From: Chitinophaga sp. HK235
GTDB taxonomy: Bacteria; Bacteroidota; Bacteroidia; Chitinophagales; Chitinophagaceae
Assembly: GCF_018255755.1 (NCBI RefSeq)
Contig: NZ_CP073766.1
Coordinates: 3,100,001-3,164,000, forward strand
Direction of reading: 5' to 3'
Length of the DNA stretch: 64,000 nt
Shown here: piece by piece, positions 1 through 8,146 of the stretch
Layout of the letters: each line of letters starts with the position of its first letter
How positions within the stretch are numbered: position 1 is the stretch's first letter
Notes under the pieces: generated by a model
What the model was told of the DNA's origin: nothing
Database searches by the model: none
What the model saw: the letters and a program-made list of their open reading frames with translations, nothing else
Position numbers and translations under genes: made by a program

Positions 1-354
1 TAGTTTTTCCCAGTTTTGTTTTACCTGTTCTTCATCTTCCACTTTCACATCTCCATAAATATGCGGGTGTCTGGCGATCAGTTTATCACATACGCCGTTG
101 ATCACATCGTTGATATCGAATTGTTGTTTTTCAGAAGCTATTTTAGCGTAGAAGACGATATGCAGGAGGATATCTCCCAGTTCTTCGCGGATAGACTTCC
201 AGTCTTCATCTGTGATGGCATCTGCCAGCTCATAGGTTTCCTCAATGGTCAGTTGCCTCAGTGTCTGGATGGTTTGTTTGCGGTCCCAGGGACATTTTTC
301 CCTTAAATCGTCCATGATCTGTAACAATCTGTTGAATGTAGCTGTCTTTTCCAT
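1..354 (-). CDS. mazG: MazG-family nucleoside triphosphate pyrophosphohydrolase (3' part outside window)
   Basis: MazG hydrolyses (d)NTPs to monophosphates and pyrophosphate, a cytosolic house-cleaning role. The 118 visible residues start MEKTATFNRLLQIMDDLREKC and carry CPWDRKQT (21-28) and the MazG metal-binding signature: an EExxE stretch at E38, E39 and E42, followed by EExxD at E57, E58 and D61. This is the first MazG repeat; the rest of the protein runs off the left edge, so one cannot tell whether it is the long two-repeat form. ATG at 354 is the only good start in frame. The gene is divergent from tex. Confidence 0.9.
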   Translation of the reverse strand, partial: MEKTATFNRLLQIMDDLREKCPWDRKQTIQTLRQLTIEETYELADAITDEDWKSIREELGDILLHIVFYAKIASEKQQFDINDVINGVCDKLIARHPHIYGDVKVEDEEQVKQNWEKL

Positions 355-428
355 AACCGTAAAAATACACAGAGATTTTGTCATTTTGGCATTTTGAAAA
401 GGGGAGCCTGGGGAGGGTAAAATTGCTT

Positions 429-458
429 TCTGTTTAAATGGCTTTTTAATTACATTTG
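429..458 (+). promoter_or_regulatory. Putative promoter of tex
   Basis: TACATTTG at 451-458 fits the Bacteroidota -7 consensus TAnnTTTG, with a T-rich possible -33 segment about 20 bases upstream. It lies about 110 bases ahead of the tex ATG, in the gap between divergent mazG and tex. Found by consensus only. Confidence 0.4.
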
Positions 459-568
459 CGAGCTGTAAAAATTCAGCGATTTTAATATTTGATAATTGGT
501 TTCCTGCCGGTTCGCATTAAGGGCAAATAATCAGGCATCAACATAAGAAAATCCCAAAATGTATTGAT

Positions 569-2854
569 ATGAATCCGAAACACATTACGCTTATTTCATC
601 CGAACTGAGTATATCCGCCAAACAGGCAGAGAATACAATGAACCTGTTGGCCGAAGGCTCCACAGTACCATTTATCAGCCGTTACCGTAAGGAAGTGACG
701 GGGAGTCTGGATGAAGTACAGATTGGTCGAATTGAAGACCTTCAGAAGCGTTACAAGGAAGTGGACGACCGTCGTGAGTTTATCATCAAAACCATTACGG
801 AGCAGGAGAAAATGACGCCTGAGCTGCTGGAGAAGCTGGAATCCACCTGGGTACTGGCAGAGCTGGAAGACATTTACCTTCCCTACAAACCCAAACGCAA
901 AACACGTGCGACCATTGCTATTGAGAAAGGGCTGGAGCCGCTGGCCAAGCTGCTGTTTGACCAGCAGGACGGCGATATCAGCGCTGCTGAAACCTTTATC
1001 ACTGAGCTCGTAGCCTCTTCCGAAGAAGCCCTGAAAGGCGCCCGCGACATCATTGCGGAATGGATCAATGAAAATGCGGAATGCCGTGATAAACTGCGTA
1101 AATTATTTACCCATACCGGCAAGCTGACTTCCAAAGTAGCAGAAGGCAAAGAAGAGGAAGGCAACAAATACAAGGATTATTTCGAGTTTACAGAAGACCT
1201 GCGCGAAGTGCCGTCACACCGTGTGCTGGCCATTCTGCGTGCAGAGTCTGAAGGTATACTTTTCAGCACCATCGCACCTGAAGAGGAAGAAGCGATGGGC
1301 ATTATCAGCAAACAGTTTGTGACCGGCAGAGGCGCTGCTTCCGAGCAGGTAGCCAAAGCTGGTACCGACGCCTACAAACGCCTGCTGCGTCCCTCTCTGG
1401 AAAATGAATTCAGAGCCGTAGCCAAAGATAAAGCTGATGGTGAAGCCATTGACGTGTTTGCTGAAAACCTGCGTCAGCTGTTGCTGGCTGCACCACTGGG
1501 ACCTAAAGCCGTGATCGCCATCGACCCGGGTTACCGTACCGGCTGTAAAGTGGTAGCACTCGACAACCAGGGTAACATGCTGGATCACGATGTGATTTTC
1601 CCGCTGGAGAAAAACTATAAAAAAGATGATGCAGAAGCCCTGCTGAAAAAATGGGCTGAGCGTTATGATACCGCTGCCATTGCCGTAGGTAATGGTACTG
1701 CCGGCCGCGAAACCGAAGAGTTTGTCAAAAAAATCGACTTCGGCAAAAAGATCAACGTGTTTATGGTGAATGAAAGCGGTGCCTCTGTATACTCCGCTTC
1801 CGAAGTTGCCCGTGAAGAGTTCCCTGACCAGGACGTTACCGTTCGTGGCGCAGTATCTATCGGCCGCAGGCTGATAGATCCGCTGGCAGAACTGGTAAAA
1901 ATCGATCCTAAATCCATCGGTGTAGGACAATATCAGCACGACGTAAACCAGTCATCCCTGAAGCAGAGCCTGGACCGTGTAGTAGTTAGCTGTGTGAACA
2001 ACGTAGGCGTAAACCTCAACACCGCCTCCAAACACCTGCTGGCCTATGTTTCCGGCCTCGGTCCTTCTCTCGCAGAGAATATCGTAAAATACCGCAAGGA
2101 AAACGGAGCCTTCAGCAATCGTACGCAGCTCAAGAAAGTACACCGCCTCGGCGATAAAGCCTTTGAACAATGCGCAGGCTTCCTTCGCATTGAGAACGGT
2201 GACAACCCGCTCGATAACTCCGCCGTACACCCTGAACGCTATAAACTTGTGGAAGAAATGGCCGCCAAACAAAACTGTACCATACAGGAACTGATTGGCC
2301 AGGACGACCTGCGTAAAAAGATCAATCCTAAAGATTTTATACGGGAAGATGCCGGTATGCTCACGATAGAAGATATCCTGAAAGAGCTGGCTAAACCCAG
2401 CCGCGACCCACGTGATGAAATCGCTATCTTCGAATATGCAGAAGGTATCCACAAAATTGAAGACCTCAAATCCGGTATGGTACTGCCCGGCGTAGTAACC
2501 AATATCACCGCATTTGGTGCCTTTGTAGATATCGGTGTAAAACAGGACGGTCTGGTACATATCTCCCATATGTCCAATAAATTCATCAGCAACCCGAATG
2601 AGGCTGTGAAGCTGAATCAGAAAGTTCAGGTAACCGTATTGGAAGTAGATATCGCCCGCAAGCGTATTTCCCTTTCCATGAAAGATCAGGAGAAAGGCGG
2701 CAGCAGCCAGCAGCAAGGTCCGCGTAAAGAACGCAGAGACACCCCTGCCGGTAAGGGCAACAGAGATAACAGCCGTGGCAAAGAAAACAAAGAGGCTCCG
2801 CTGAATGATTTCCAGGCTAAGCTGGCAGCGTTAAAAAACAAATTCGGAAACTGA
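569..2854 (+). CDS. tex: Tex family RNA-binding transcriptional accessory protein
   Basis: Tex is a conserved cytosolic nucleic-acid-binding protein that acts on RNA and transcription complexes; its exact job in Bacteroidota is not settled. The 761 residues show the full family order: an N-terminal Tex region (RYRKE near 39, YLPYKPKRKT near 104), a YqgF/RNase H-like domain (AIDPGYRTGCK near 320), helix-hairpin-helix repeats (GLGPSLAENIVKYR near 500), and an S1 domain (GVVTNITAFGAFVDIGV and GLVHISHMS, about 640-710). A basic low-complexity tail with KGNRDNSRGKEN follows. Length is normal for the family. It is monocistronic here and ends at a strong terminator. GC content and codon use look like ordinary chromosome. 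Confidence 0.95.
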   Translation: MNPKHITLISSELSISAKQAENTMNLLAEGSTVPFISRYRKEVTGSLDEVQIGRIEDLQKRYKEVDDRREFIIKTITEQEKMTPELLEKLESTWVLAELEDIYLPYKPKRKTRATIAIEKGLEPLAKLLFDQQDGDISAAETFITELVASSEEALKGARDIIAEWINENAECRDKLRKLFTHTGKLTSKVAEGKEEEGNKYKDYFEFTEDLREVPSHRVLAILRAESEGILFSTIAPEEEEAMGIISKQFVTGRGAASEQVAKAGTDAYKRLLRPSLENEFRAVAKDKADGEAIDVFAENLRQLLLAAPLGPKAVIAIDPGYRTGCKVVALDNQGNMLDHDVIFPLEKNYKKDDAEALLKKWAERYDTAAIAVGNGTAGRETEEFVKKIDFGKKINVFMVNESGASVYSASEVAREEFPDQDVTVRGAVSIGRRLIDPLAELVKIDPKSIGVGQYQHDVNQSSLKQSLDRVVVSCVNNVGVNLNTASKHLLAYVSGLGPSLAENIVKYRKENGAFSNRTQLKKVHRLGDKAFEQCAGFLRIENGDNPLDNSAVHPERYKLVEEMAAKQNCTIQELIGQDDLRKKINPKDFIREDAGMLTIEDILKELAKPSRDPRDEIAIFEYAEGIHKIEDLKSGMVLPGVVTNITAFGAFVDIGVKQDGLVHISHMSNKFISNPNEAVKLNQKVQVTVLEVDIARKRISLSMKDQEKGGSSQQQGPRKERRDTPAGKGNRDNSRGKENKEAPLNDFQAKLAALKNKFGN

Positions 2855-2900
2855 TTATTATGATGGTACTGATAACATGATCAGTATTATTTTAGATGAT

Positions 2901-2947
2901 AAAAGAGAATCCCCCGTTGATACAAATCAATGGGGGATTCTCTTTTT
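2901..2947. terminator. Strong bidirectional terminator between tex and the lipoprotein gene
   Basis: An inverted repeat of about 20 bp (arms 2901-2921 and 2926-2946, one G-U pair, tiny ACAA loop) has an A-run on the left and a T-run on the right. It can therefore stop transcripts from tex (+) and from the convergent gene (-). Confidence 0.9.
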
Positions 2948-2965
2948 ATTTTATATCAAAACTCA

Positions 2966-3499
2966 TCAGCGGTTTAGCCATTGCAGGAATTTCTCCGGAT
3001 AATCGGTATCCTTTTTTTCGCTGAAGAGCATACGTTTTTTATTGATGGAGAAGCCTATGTAGATGATGTCCCGTTCCATATCTATGGCGATGGCGGCTGC
3101 GTCGGAGCCGGAGCCAGAAGGCATATAACCTTCGTTGAATAATATTTTGTTTTCCACTTCGATGGGCGGGGTTACTTTAAACCGTTCCATGAAGGCTTTT
3201 CGGGATTTGCCCAGGAGTGTGTTGAAGCGGGACTTCAGTGGTTCTCTGTCCAGCAAGGCAACTTCGACAGCATAGTGCCCATTGTATTTTTCAAAGGTAT
3301 TCCAGGAGGCGACGGGGTCGGCCTGGATAGTATCTCCATTGGCGATCATGGTATCGATAGGTGGTGGAGAGGCATCATCCGCCAATACGATGGCCCTAAC
3401 CTCCTGTGCGGGCCCGTTGCAGGCAACGGTGCATATACCTGTCAGCATAGCAGCTACAGGCAGTAACTTCAAAGTCATGGTTAAATTTTTAATCTTCAT
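2966..3499 (-). CDS. Hypothetical lipoprotein
   Basis: No family is recognised. From ATG 3499 the protein starts MKIKNLTMTLKLLPVAAM and has a lipoprotein signal ending in a lipobox-like TVAC, with the likely lipidated Cys at about residue 27. A GTG further upstream (3532) would add 11 unlikely residues; an internal ATG at 3478 is also possible. The mature part is about 150 residues, soluble-looking, with the segments SRKAFMERFKVTPPIEVENK and DMERDIIYIGFSINKKR. It is monocistronic and convergent with tex. Periplasmic or outer-membrane anchoring is inferred from the signal. Confidence 0.65.
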   Translation of the reverse strand: MKIKNLTMTLKLLPVAAMLTGICTVACNGPAQEVRAIVLADDASPPPIDTMIANGDTIQADPVASWNTFEKYNGHYAVEVALLDREPLKSRFNTLLGKSRKAFMERFKVTPPIEVENKILFNEGYMPSGSGSDAAAIAIDMERDIIYIGFSINKKRMLFSEKKDTDYPEKFLQWLNR

Positions 3500-3643
3500 A
3501 GTAAAGGGGTTCCAAAAGCCAACAGGTACCACTACCCTGCCTTACGGCTGCTATTAGACATGTTTGATAGCCAATGTCCGGTTAACAAATCAAATAATAA
3601 AAATGTTTAATGGTTCTTCAATATTGCTGTTATAATGTTTGCA

Positions 3644-4423
3644 TTATTTTCCTTTGAAGCTGGGTGTTCGTTTTTCCATAAAGGCCTGCATACCTTCTTT
3701 CTGGTCTTCCGAAGCGAAGAGGAGGTAGAAATTTTTCCTTTCGAAATGGAGGCCTTCATCGAGGGTAGTATCAAATGCTTTGAGGACGGCTTCTTTGGCC
3801 ATTTTCACCGCCAGCGGTGCCATGGTTGCTATTTCCTGCGCCAGTTTGATTGCTTCCTGGAGGAACAGTTCCACCGGCACGATACGGTTGATCAGGCCGG
3901 CCTGGAAGGCTTCCTGGGCTGTAATAAAGCGGCCGGTGAGCACCATTTCCATGGCGAGGGCTTTTCCGACTGCACGGGTAAGGCGTTGAGTGCCGCCTGC
4001 TCCGGGCATCACGCCCAGTTTGATTTCCGGCTGACCAAAACGGGCTGTTTCACTGGCTACGACCATATCACAGAGCATCATCAGCTCGCAGCCACCGCCG
4101 AGGGCAAAGCCACTGACAGCTGCGATGATGGGCTTCTTCGTTTTTTTGATGGTATCCCAGGTGCTGAACTGGTCAGTGTTGTACATATCCATAGCTGATT
4201 TCTCGGCCATCTGTTTGATATCAGCGCCTGCGGCAAAAGCTTTTTCATTACCACTGATCACGATGACCCTTACCTGGTCGTCGGCATCGAGGAGTTTGAG
4301 CGCATCGCGCAACTCCCCCATCAGCTGGAGATTGAGGGCATTCAGTTCTTTAGGCCTGTTTAACTGGATGTGGGCTACATAGGGCACCACCTGCTGGTGT
4401 ATGATGATAAATTCCGGTTGCAT
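3644..4423 (-). CDS. Enoyl-CoA hydratase/isomerase (crotonase) family protein
   Basis: Crotonase-fold enzyme, probably hydrating 2-enoyl-CoA in fatty-acid or amino-acid catabolism. From ATG 4423 (the in-frame GTG just before it is less likely) it has 259 residues, the usual family length. The oxyanion-hole segments AFAAGADIK (about 62-70) and GFALGGGCEL (about 105-114) are intact. Both catalytic acids of true hydratases are present: E113 in GGCEL and E133 in QPEIKLGVMPGAGGT. The C-terminal FMEKRTPSFKGK is also typical. It stands alone between a lipoprotein gene and a DUF3667 gene, so the pathway cannot be read from context. Confidence 0.93.
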   Translation of the reverse strand: MQPEFIIIHQQVVPYVAHIQLNRPKELNALNLQLMGELRDALKLLDADDQVRVIVISGNEKAFAAGADIKQMAEKSAMDMYNTDQFSTWDTIKKTKKPIIAAVSGFALGGGCELMMLCDMVVASETARFGQPEIKLGVMPGAGGTQRLTRAVGKALAMEMVLTGRFITAQEAFQAGLINRIVPVELFLQEAIKLAQEIATMAPLAVKMAKEAVLKAFDTTLDEGLHFERKNFYLLFASEDQKEGMQAFMEKRTPSFKGK

Positions 4424-4468
4424 CACTAAAGTTAAAGAAATAAGGTAATATTTTAACTTTTCACTTTA

Positions 4469-5395
4469 TCAATAGAATGACAGGACTCCCACTATAAATA
4501 CAACGAACACGGTTACACAGACAAACAGATAAGCGATGCACAGCAAACTTGCTTTGACAAAGGATTTCCAGAACGACTGCTTATAAGCGTTTCTAAGGCC
4601 GAGCACCAGGTATCCGAAGGCACCCCAGTACGCCAGATCCAGCGGTGTCTGATCCCGGATAAAATACCGCAGCACCAGGCCCACAAAAAGAATGATGAAT
4701 AAAAACGAATGAAAATGAATGGTGAAGATGGCATGGTCTGCATAAACCATTTTACTCCTGCGGTGGCTCCATTTCATCAGCAGTGCAAACAGCGGCAGCA
4801 GGATGAACATCACCTTGGGCAGGTTATGGCTAAACATCTCTTTCAATACTTCCTTTCCTTCTTTTTTATTTTCCCTGAGTTTTGCCATACCGCGCTGCAT
4901 GCGGGCATCCCAGCCGGTACTGCGTTTATGTTCGGGCAAGGCAGCCTGCGCTGAGTCGTACTCCGCAACACTATTATATTCCGGGTCCAGACCATTTATA
5001 TTGATATCGGTCAGGTCAGCAGCTGCTTCTCTCTCAGCAAGACGATTGACAGCATGTGCATTTTTTCCATGATCAGGTCCGTTGGCGAGGGTGAAGAAAA
5101 AGAAGAAAAATACAAACGAAACGAAGACATATAGTTTGATCGGATTGACATACATGGCTCTTCTGCCGGCCCAGTATTCTTTGGAGAGTAAGCCCGGGCG
5201 GATGGCCAGGTATTTGAGTGTCAACAGAAGCTGGGAGTCGTAGTGAAATATGTCAGCAACAAAGTGGCCTACCAGATGGCCAAAGGTTTCGTGTTGTACA
5301 GTATTTTCCTGTCCACAGTGGGAGCAGAAACGTTCAGGGACTTCACTGCCGCAATTGAGACAGTGTTTATCTTTACGCAAAGGTTGTGTTTTCAA
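4469..5395 (-). CDS. DUF3667 membrane protein with N-terminal zinc ribbon
   Basis: Uncharacterised family common in Bacteroidota. The N-terminus has a treble-clef/zinc-ribbon pair, CLNCG (about 12-16) and CSHCG (about 24-28). The family core HYDSQLLLTLKYLAIRPG and YWAGRRAMYVNPIKLYVF follows, then a first membrane helix (FVSFVFFFFFFTLA), a charged loop of about 90 residues, and three further helices to the C-terminus. The start is odd: an in-frame TAA lies nine bases upstream of TTG 5395 and there is no ATG before the zinc ribbon, so translation probably begins at this TTG. Role unknown; inner-membrane location inferred from the helices. Confidence 0.85.
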   Translation of the reverse strand: MKTQPLRKDKHCLNCGSEVPERFCSHCGQENTVQHETFGHLVGHFVADIFHYDSQLLLTLKYLAIRPGLLSKEYWAGRRAMYVNPIKLYVFVSFVFFFFFFTLANGPDHGKNAHAVNRLAEREAAADLTDININGLDPEYNSVAEYDSAQAALPEHKRSTGWDARMQRGMAKLRENKKEGKEVLKEMFSHNLPKVMFILLPLFALLMKWSHRRSKMVYADHAIFTIHFHSFLFIILFVGLVLRYFIRDQTPLDLAYWGAFGYLVLGLRNAYKQSFWKSFVKASLLCIAYLFVCVTVFVVFIVGVLSFY

Positions 5396-5495
5396 AGCGA
5401 TTTAGCAGGTTGACAGGTGAAATTCGGGGCCAAGATAAATAATAATCATTATGTCTGTTATAGGGTAAAAAAATTTTAATATGAATTTTGCGTTT

Positions 5496-5503
5496 TACAT
5501 TTG
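5496..5503 (+). promoter_or_regulatory. Putative -7 promoter box
   Basis: TACATTTG matches the Bacteroidota TAnnTTTG consensus and lies 40 bases before the ATG of the secreted YD-repeat gene; a T-rich stretch lies about 20 bases further upstream. Confidence 0.45.
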
Positions 5504-5543
5504 TCGAAATTGTCACCATTAAAAATCATCGATTTTTACATTC

Positions 5544-6392
5544 ATGAAGAAAACGATCCTATTGGCACTGGGTGTGCTGGCATTGAGCAGTAAAGCTTAT
5601 ACACAATATTATTTTCAGGACATCTACAATACAGAGCAGACCAACACCACGCTGGCCATGCTTAAAACCAATAAGGTGAAAACCCAGCGGGTGATGACGC
5701 TTGACGCCAATATGGAGATAGACCGTGACTTCCGTTGTGAACGCAGCCTGACGCCTACCTATCAGCAGATGAAATCACAGACACAGTCCAGCGCCACCGG
5801 TTATTCGTCTATGACCTCCTCCTTCTCTTCTAAAGGACAACTGACCAAAACCGTGGACAGTTCCAGCGCCAGTATCACCACCACCCTGTACCGCTATGAT
5901 GCGCAGGGACGGTTAGTATCTGTCAACAGCAACTCCGTAGCCCTCGCCAGCAAAATACGTTTTGATGAAAGCCGTAGCTATACCTACGATGCTTCCGGCC
6001 ACCTGCATCAGATGGTCCAGAAAAAAAGTACCAATGCCGATTCGGCCCTCATCACTTTCAAGACCGACAGTGCTGGTCATGTTACAGAAGAACTGGAACA
6101 AAGGAAAGGTACCCCTTCCAAACGCACCTACTACAACTACGACAAAAACGGCCGGTTGACAGATGTATACCGTTATCAGCCTGCGAAGAAACGTATGTTG
6201 CCCGACTATATCTTTGAATACAATACCCAGGGACAGGTGGCTAAGATGACAACCGTGAACGCACAAACGTCTTCCTACACCATCTGGCAGTACGAGTACC
6301 AGCCCAGCGGACTACCATCCAAGGAAACCTGCTATGGCAAAGGAAAAGAGCTAATGGGCATGGTAAAATACATCTATGAACAGAACCCTTAG
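5544..6392 (+). CDS. Secreted YD/RHS-repeat-like protein
   Basis: 282 residues with a clear signal peptide (MKKTILLALGVLALSSKAYT). The body holds several YD-type (RHS-like) repeats, each a beta hairpin of the form Y-D-x-x-G-x-L: YDAQGRLVSV, YDASGHLHQM, TDSAGHVTEE, YDKNGRLTDVYRY and YNTQGQVAKM. Such repeats usually build secreted or surface shells and fibres. This one is short, with no toxin or peptidase domain and no Rhs core box, so it is not a polymorphic toxin; it resembles the small stand-alone YD proteins of Bacteroidota, whose role is unknown. It stands upstream of the tRNA pair. Confidence 0.75.
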   Translation: MKKTILLALGVLALSSKAYTQYYFQDIYNTEQTNTTLAMLKTNKVKTQRVMTLDANMEIDRDFRCERSLTPTYQQMKSQTQSSATGYSSMTSSFSSKGQLTKTVDSSSASITTTLYRYDAQGRLVSVNSNSVALASKIRFDESRSYTYDASGHLHQMVQKKSTNADSALITFKTDSAGHVTEELEQRKGTPSKRTYYNYDKNGRLTDVYRYQPAKKRMLPDYIFEYNTQGQVAKMTTVNAQTSSYTIWQYEYQPSGLPSKETCYGKGKELMGMVKYIYEQNP

Positions 6393-6446
6393 TTGCAGTT
6401 AAAAATTCTGGAATACATAAAATATTTTGTCTCAGCGCTAAAAAAA

Positions 6447-6477
6447 TTTTGCAACTTCGAAAAGATTGCTATCTTTG
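6447..6477 (+). promoter_or_regulatory. Promoter of the tRNA-Gly/tRNA-Leu unit
   Basis: TTTTG (6447-6451) and TATCTTTG (6470-6477), separated by 18 bases, match the -33 and -7 elements of the Bacteroidota housekeeping promoter. The boxes lie about 63 bases before tRNA-Gly. Confidence 0.6.
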
Positions 6478-6540
6478 CAATCCCAACGAAAAAAGCACAG
6501 TGCTGAAAACGTTGAAAAAGTTCTTATATTTAAAACATCA

Positions 6541-6613
<73 letters not shown>

Positions 6614-6629
6614 CGATTATTCCCTACAA

Positions 6630-6715
6630 ACCCTGGTGGTGGAATTGGTAGACACGCGGGACTTAAAATCCCGTTCGCAGCAATGCGAGTGTGGGTTCAA
6701 CTCCCATCTGGGGTA
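6630..6715 (+). tRNA. tRNA-Leu (anticodon UAA), island attachment site
   Basis: The 86 bases fold as a class II tRNA: acceptor ACCCTGG with CTGGGGT (two wobble pairs) and discriminator A, D arm GTGGAATTGGTAGACAC, anticodon loop CTTAAAA (TAA at 6664-6666), a long variable arm (TTCGCAGCAATGCGAG) and T arm GGGTTCAACTCCC. Its 3' end (6702-6716) recurs exactly at 17877-17891, so it served as the target for an integrating element and was restored on insertion. Confidence 0.96.
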
Positions 6716-6716
6716 C
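6702..6716 (+). repeat. Left attachment repeat (attL) in tRNA-Leu
   Basis: TCCCATCTGGGGTAC covers the 3' half of the T arm and the acceptor strand of tRNA-Leu. It is identical over 15 of 15 bases to 17877-17891. Confidence 0.8.
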
Positions 6717-6765
6717 AAACCGTCGCAACTATTTGAAAGACAATAGATTAGCGACGGTTTTTTTA
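6717..6765 (+). terminator. Terminator after tRNA-Leu
   Basis: Perfect 10-bp arms AAACCGTCGC (6717-6726) and GCGACGGTTT (6751-6760) with a 24-base loop, followed by a T-run, directly after the tRNA 3' end. Confidence 0.85.
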
Positions 6766-6820
6766 TATTCAAATTTTCGAGATTACTCCCCATTTTGTTT
6801 TCATTTTTAGCCATTTACGC

Positions 6821-6837
6821 GTTCAACTCTCATCTGG
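6821..6837 (+). repeat. Third, imperfect copy of the tRNA-Leu 3' end
   Basis: GTTCAACTCTCATCTGG matches the tRNA-Leu T arm and acceptor strand (6695-6711) at 16 of 17 bases. It sits about 125 bases downstream of the intact tRNA inside the island and looks like the remnant of an earlier, separate integration. Confidence 0.55.
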
Positions 6838-6978
6838 TTCAATTGTTCCGCTAACTGAAATAAACTAAGGAAGAATAAGTCCTGACCTACAAATGAATAG
6901 CAGTACTTTTTTCTGTCTTCTGATGTAATCTGTGCATAGTCCGTCCAGTGTGTAAGTACCCCATCTAGGTAACAGTGA

Positions 6979-7776
6979 TTAATTGGAGTTTCTGGATTTT
7001 TGCAACTCCGCTTTCCATTCGCAAGGCGTCATGTTCTTCAAAGATTCGTGAGGTCTTCTTTGGTTATATTCTTCCATCCAGGTATAGGTTAATTCCCTTA
7101 CCTGGTGCAAGTCCTCAAAGATATAGGCATCGAGGACAGCTTCTCTGTAAAGACGATTAAATCGTTCGACATAACCATTCTGCATTGGTCGGCCTGGTTG
7201 AATGTATTGTAGCCGGATACCGTGCTGGTGGCACCACTGTTCAAAATAACCTGAAGTAAATTCCGGACCATTATCAGTTCTTATCGCGGCTGGTTTGCCT
7301 CTGGATTCAATAATTCTTTCCAATACCCGTACAATTCGGTATGACGATAGTGAAGTATCGACTTCTATACCCAAGACCTCCCGGGAGCCATCATCTATCA
7401 CGTTAAATGTTCTGAAGCGTTTGTTTCCAATCAGGCTATCACTCATGAAATCCATGCTCCAGATGATATTAACATTGGTTTGCTGTTGTAATGGTTGTTT
7501 AATGCGTGCTGGCACTCTGCGTTTCAGCTTCCTCCTCTTATTCAGCTTAAGCAGCCTGTATACCCGGTATACTCTTTTATGATTCCAGTGATGACCTGCA
7601 CGCCTCAAATAGGCGAAAAGCTTGCGAAAACCGTAGGAAGTATGCTTAAAAGCAAGGTCCTGAAGGGCATCAATCAGTACCTGGTCATTTCTACGACTAC
7701 GATAATAAAACTTTGAACGGGGAAAGGAAACTATTCGACAGGCCCTGCTCACAGAAATACCCTGATCTGCGACCAA
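6979..7776 (-). CDS. IS3-family transposase OrfB (DDE integrase domain)
   Basis: Catalytic part of the transposase, which cuts and joins the element ends. An HTH_21-like region (SYGFRKLFAYLRRAGHHWNHKR) is followed by the rve integrase core. The DDE triad is visible as D in IIWSMDFMSD, D in AIRTDNGPEF and E in NGYVERFNRLYREAV, with the C-terminal HESLKNMTPCEW typical of IS3. The first codon given, TTG 7776, is probably not a real start: OrfB is most likely made by -1 frameshifting from orfA at the A-rich stretch near 7790, giving an OrfAB fusion spanning 6979-8075. Confidence 0.9.
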   Translation of the reverse strand: MVADQGISVSRACRIVSFPRSKFYYRSRRNDQVLIDALQDLAFKHTSYGFRKLFAYLRRAGHHWNHKRVYRVYRLLKLNKRRKLKRRVPARIKQPLQQQTNVNIIWSMDFMSDSLIGNKRFRTFNVIDDGSREVLGIEVDTSLSSYRIVRVLERIIESRGKPAAIRTDNGPEFTSGYFEQWCHQHGIRLQYIQPGRPMQNGYVERFNRLYREAVLDAYIFEDLHQVRELTYTWMEEYNQRRPHESLKNMTPCEWKAELQKSRNSN

Positions 7777-7784
7777 TTCTTCTG

Positions 7785-8075
7785 CTACTTGTCTTTTTGT
7801 GGAAGGGCCCAGCCTTTTTTTGTGAATAGATCCTTCAGTATCTGATTGTCAAGGGATAGGTCAGCATACATTCTTTTGAGCCTGGAATTTTCTTCCTCCA
7901 GGTCTTTGAGGCGCTTCACATCTGAAGCCTCCATGCCTCCATACTTGCTTTTCCAGTTATAGAAAGTAGCTTCAGAAATGCCATGTTCGCGGCAAATGTC
8001 CTTTGTGGCAAGCCCATTTTCCTGCTGCTTCAAAATAGACACAATCTGAGTTTCTGTGAATCTGGTCTTTTTCAT
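7785..8075 (-). CDS. IS3-family transposase OrfA (HTH)
   Basis: 96 residues starting MKKTRFTETQIVSILKQQE. An HTH_8/InsE-type domain (DICREHGISEATFYNWKSKYGG, about 27-47) recognises the element ends, and a leucine-zipper-like helix (LEEENSRLKRMYADLSLDNQ, about 58-78) is for dimerisation. The stop TAG lies just after CAAAAAGACAAG; sliding back one base on the A-run joins the OrfB frame, the usual IS3 programmed frameshift. Confidence 0.9.
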   Translation of the reverse strand: MKKTRFTETQIVSILKQQENGLATKDICREHGISEATFYNWKSKYGGMEASDVKRLKDLEEENSRLKRMYADLSLDNQILKDLFTKKGWALPQKDK

Positions 8076-8146
8076 GATAGTAGTTCAGTTTAAATTTAGC
8101 CTTTTTTATCTAAGTTTAAACTGTCACCAGAAAAGGGATACTTACA

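Larger units (their letters stand above)
6951..8146 (-). mobile_element. IS3-family insertion sequence
   Basis: A 1196-bp element with imperfect terminal inverted repeats: the left end TGTAAGTACCCC (from 6951) matches the complement of the right end (TGTAAGTATCCC, ending at 8146), and similarity continues to GGTAACAG and GGTGACAG. Inside are the overlapping orfA and orfB on the minus strand. Flanks are AGTG on the left and AGTC on the right, so a target duplication is at best imperfect. The transposase resembles the IS407/IS3 type. Both frames look intact, so it may be active. Confidence 0.85.

Noticed and set aside
1214..1939. A 241-codon open frame on the minus strand inside tex
   Set aside because: It lies fully opposite the well-supported tex gene and its product is like no known family; typical antisense shadow of a conserved gene.
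1952..2716. A 254-codon open frame on the minus strand inside the 3' half of tex
   Set aside because: Opposite the HhH/S1 region of tex; no start context or family match.
3635..4198. A 187-codon plus-strand frame over the enoyl-CoA hydratase gene
   Set aside because: Antisense to an intact crotonase gene with catalytic residues; composition (His/Phe-rich) is that of a shadow frame.
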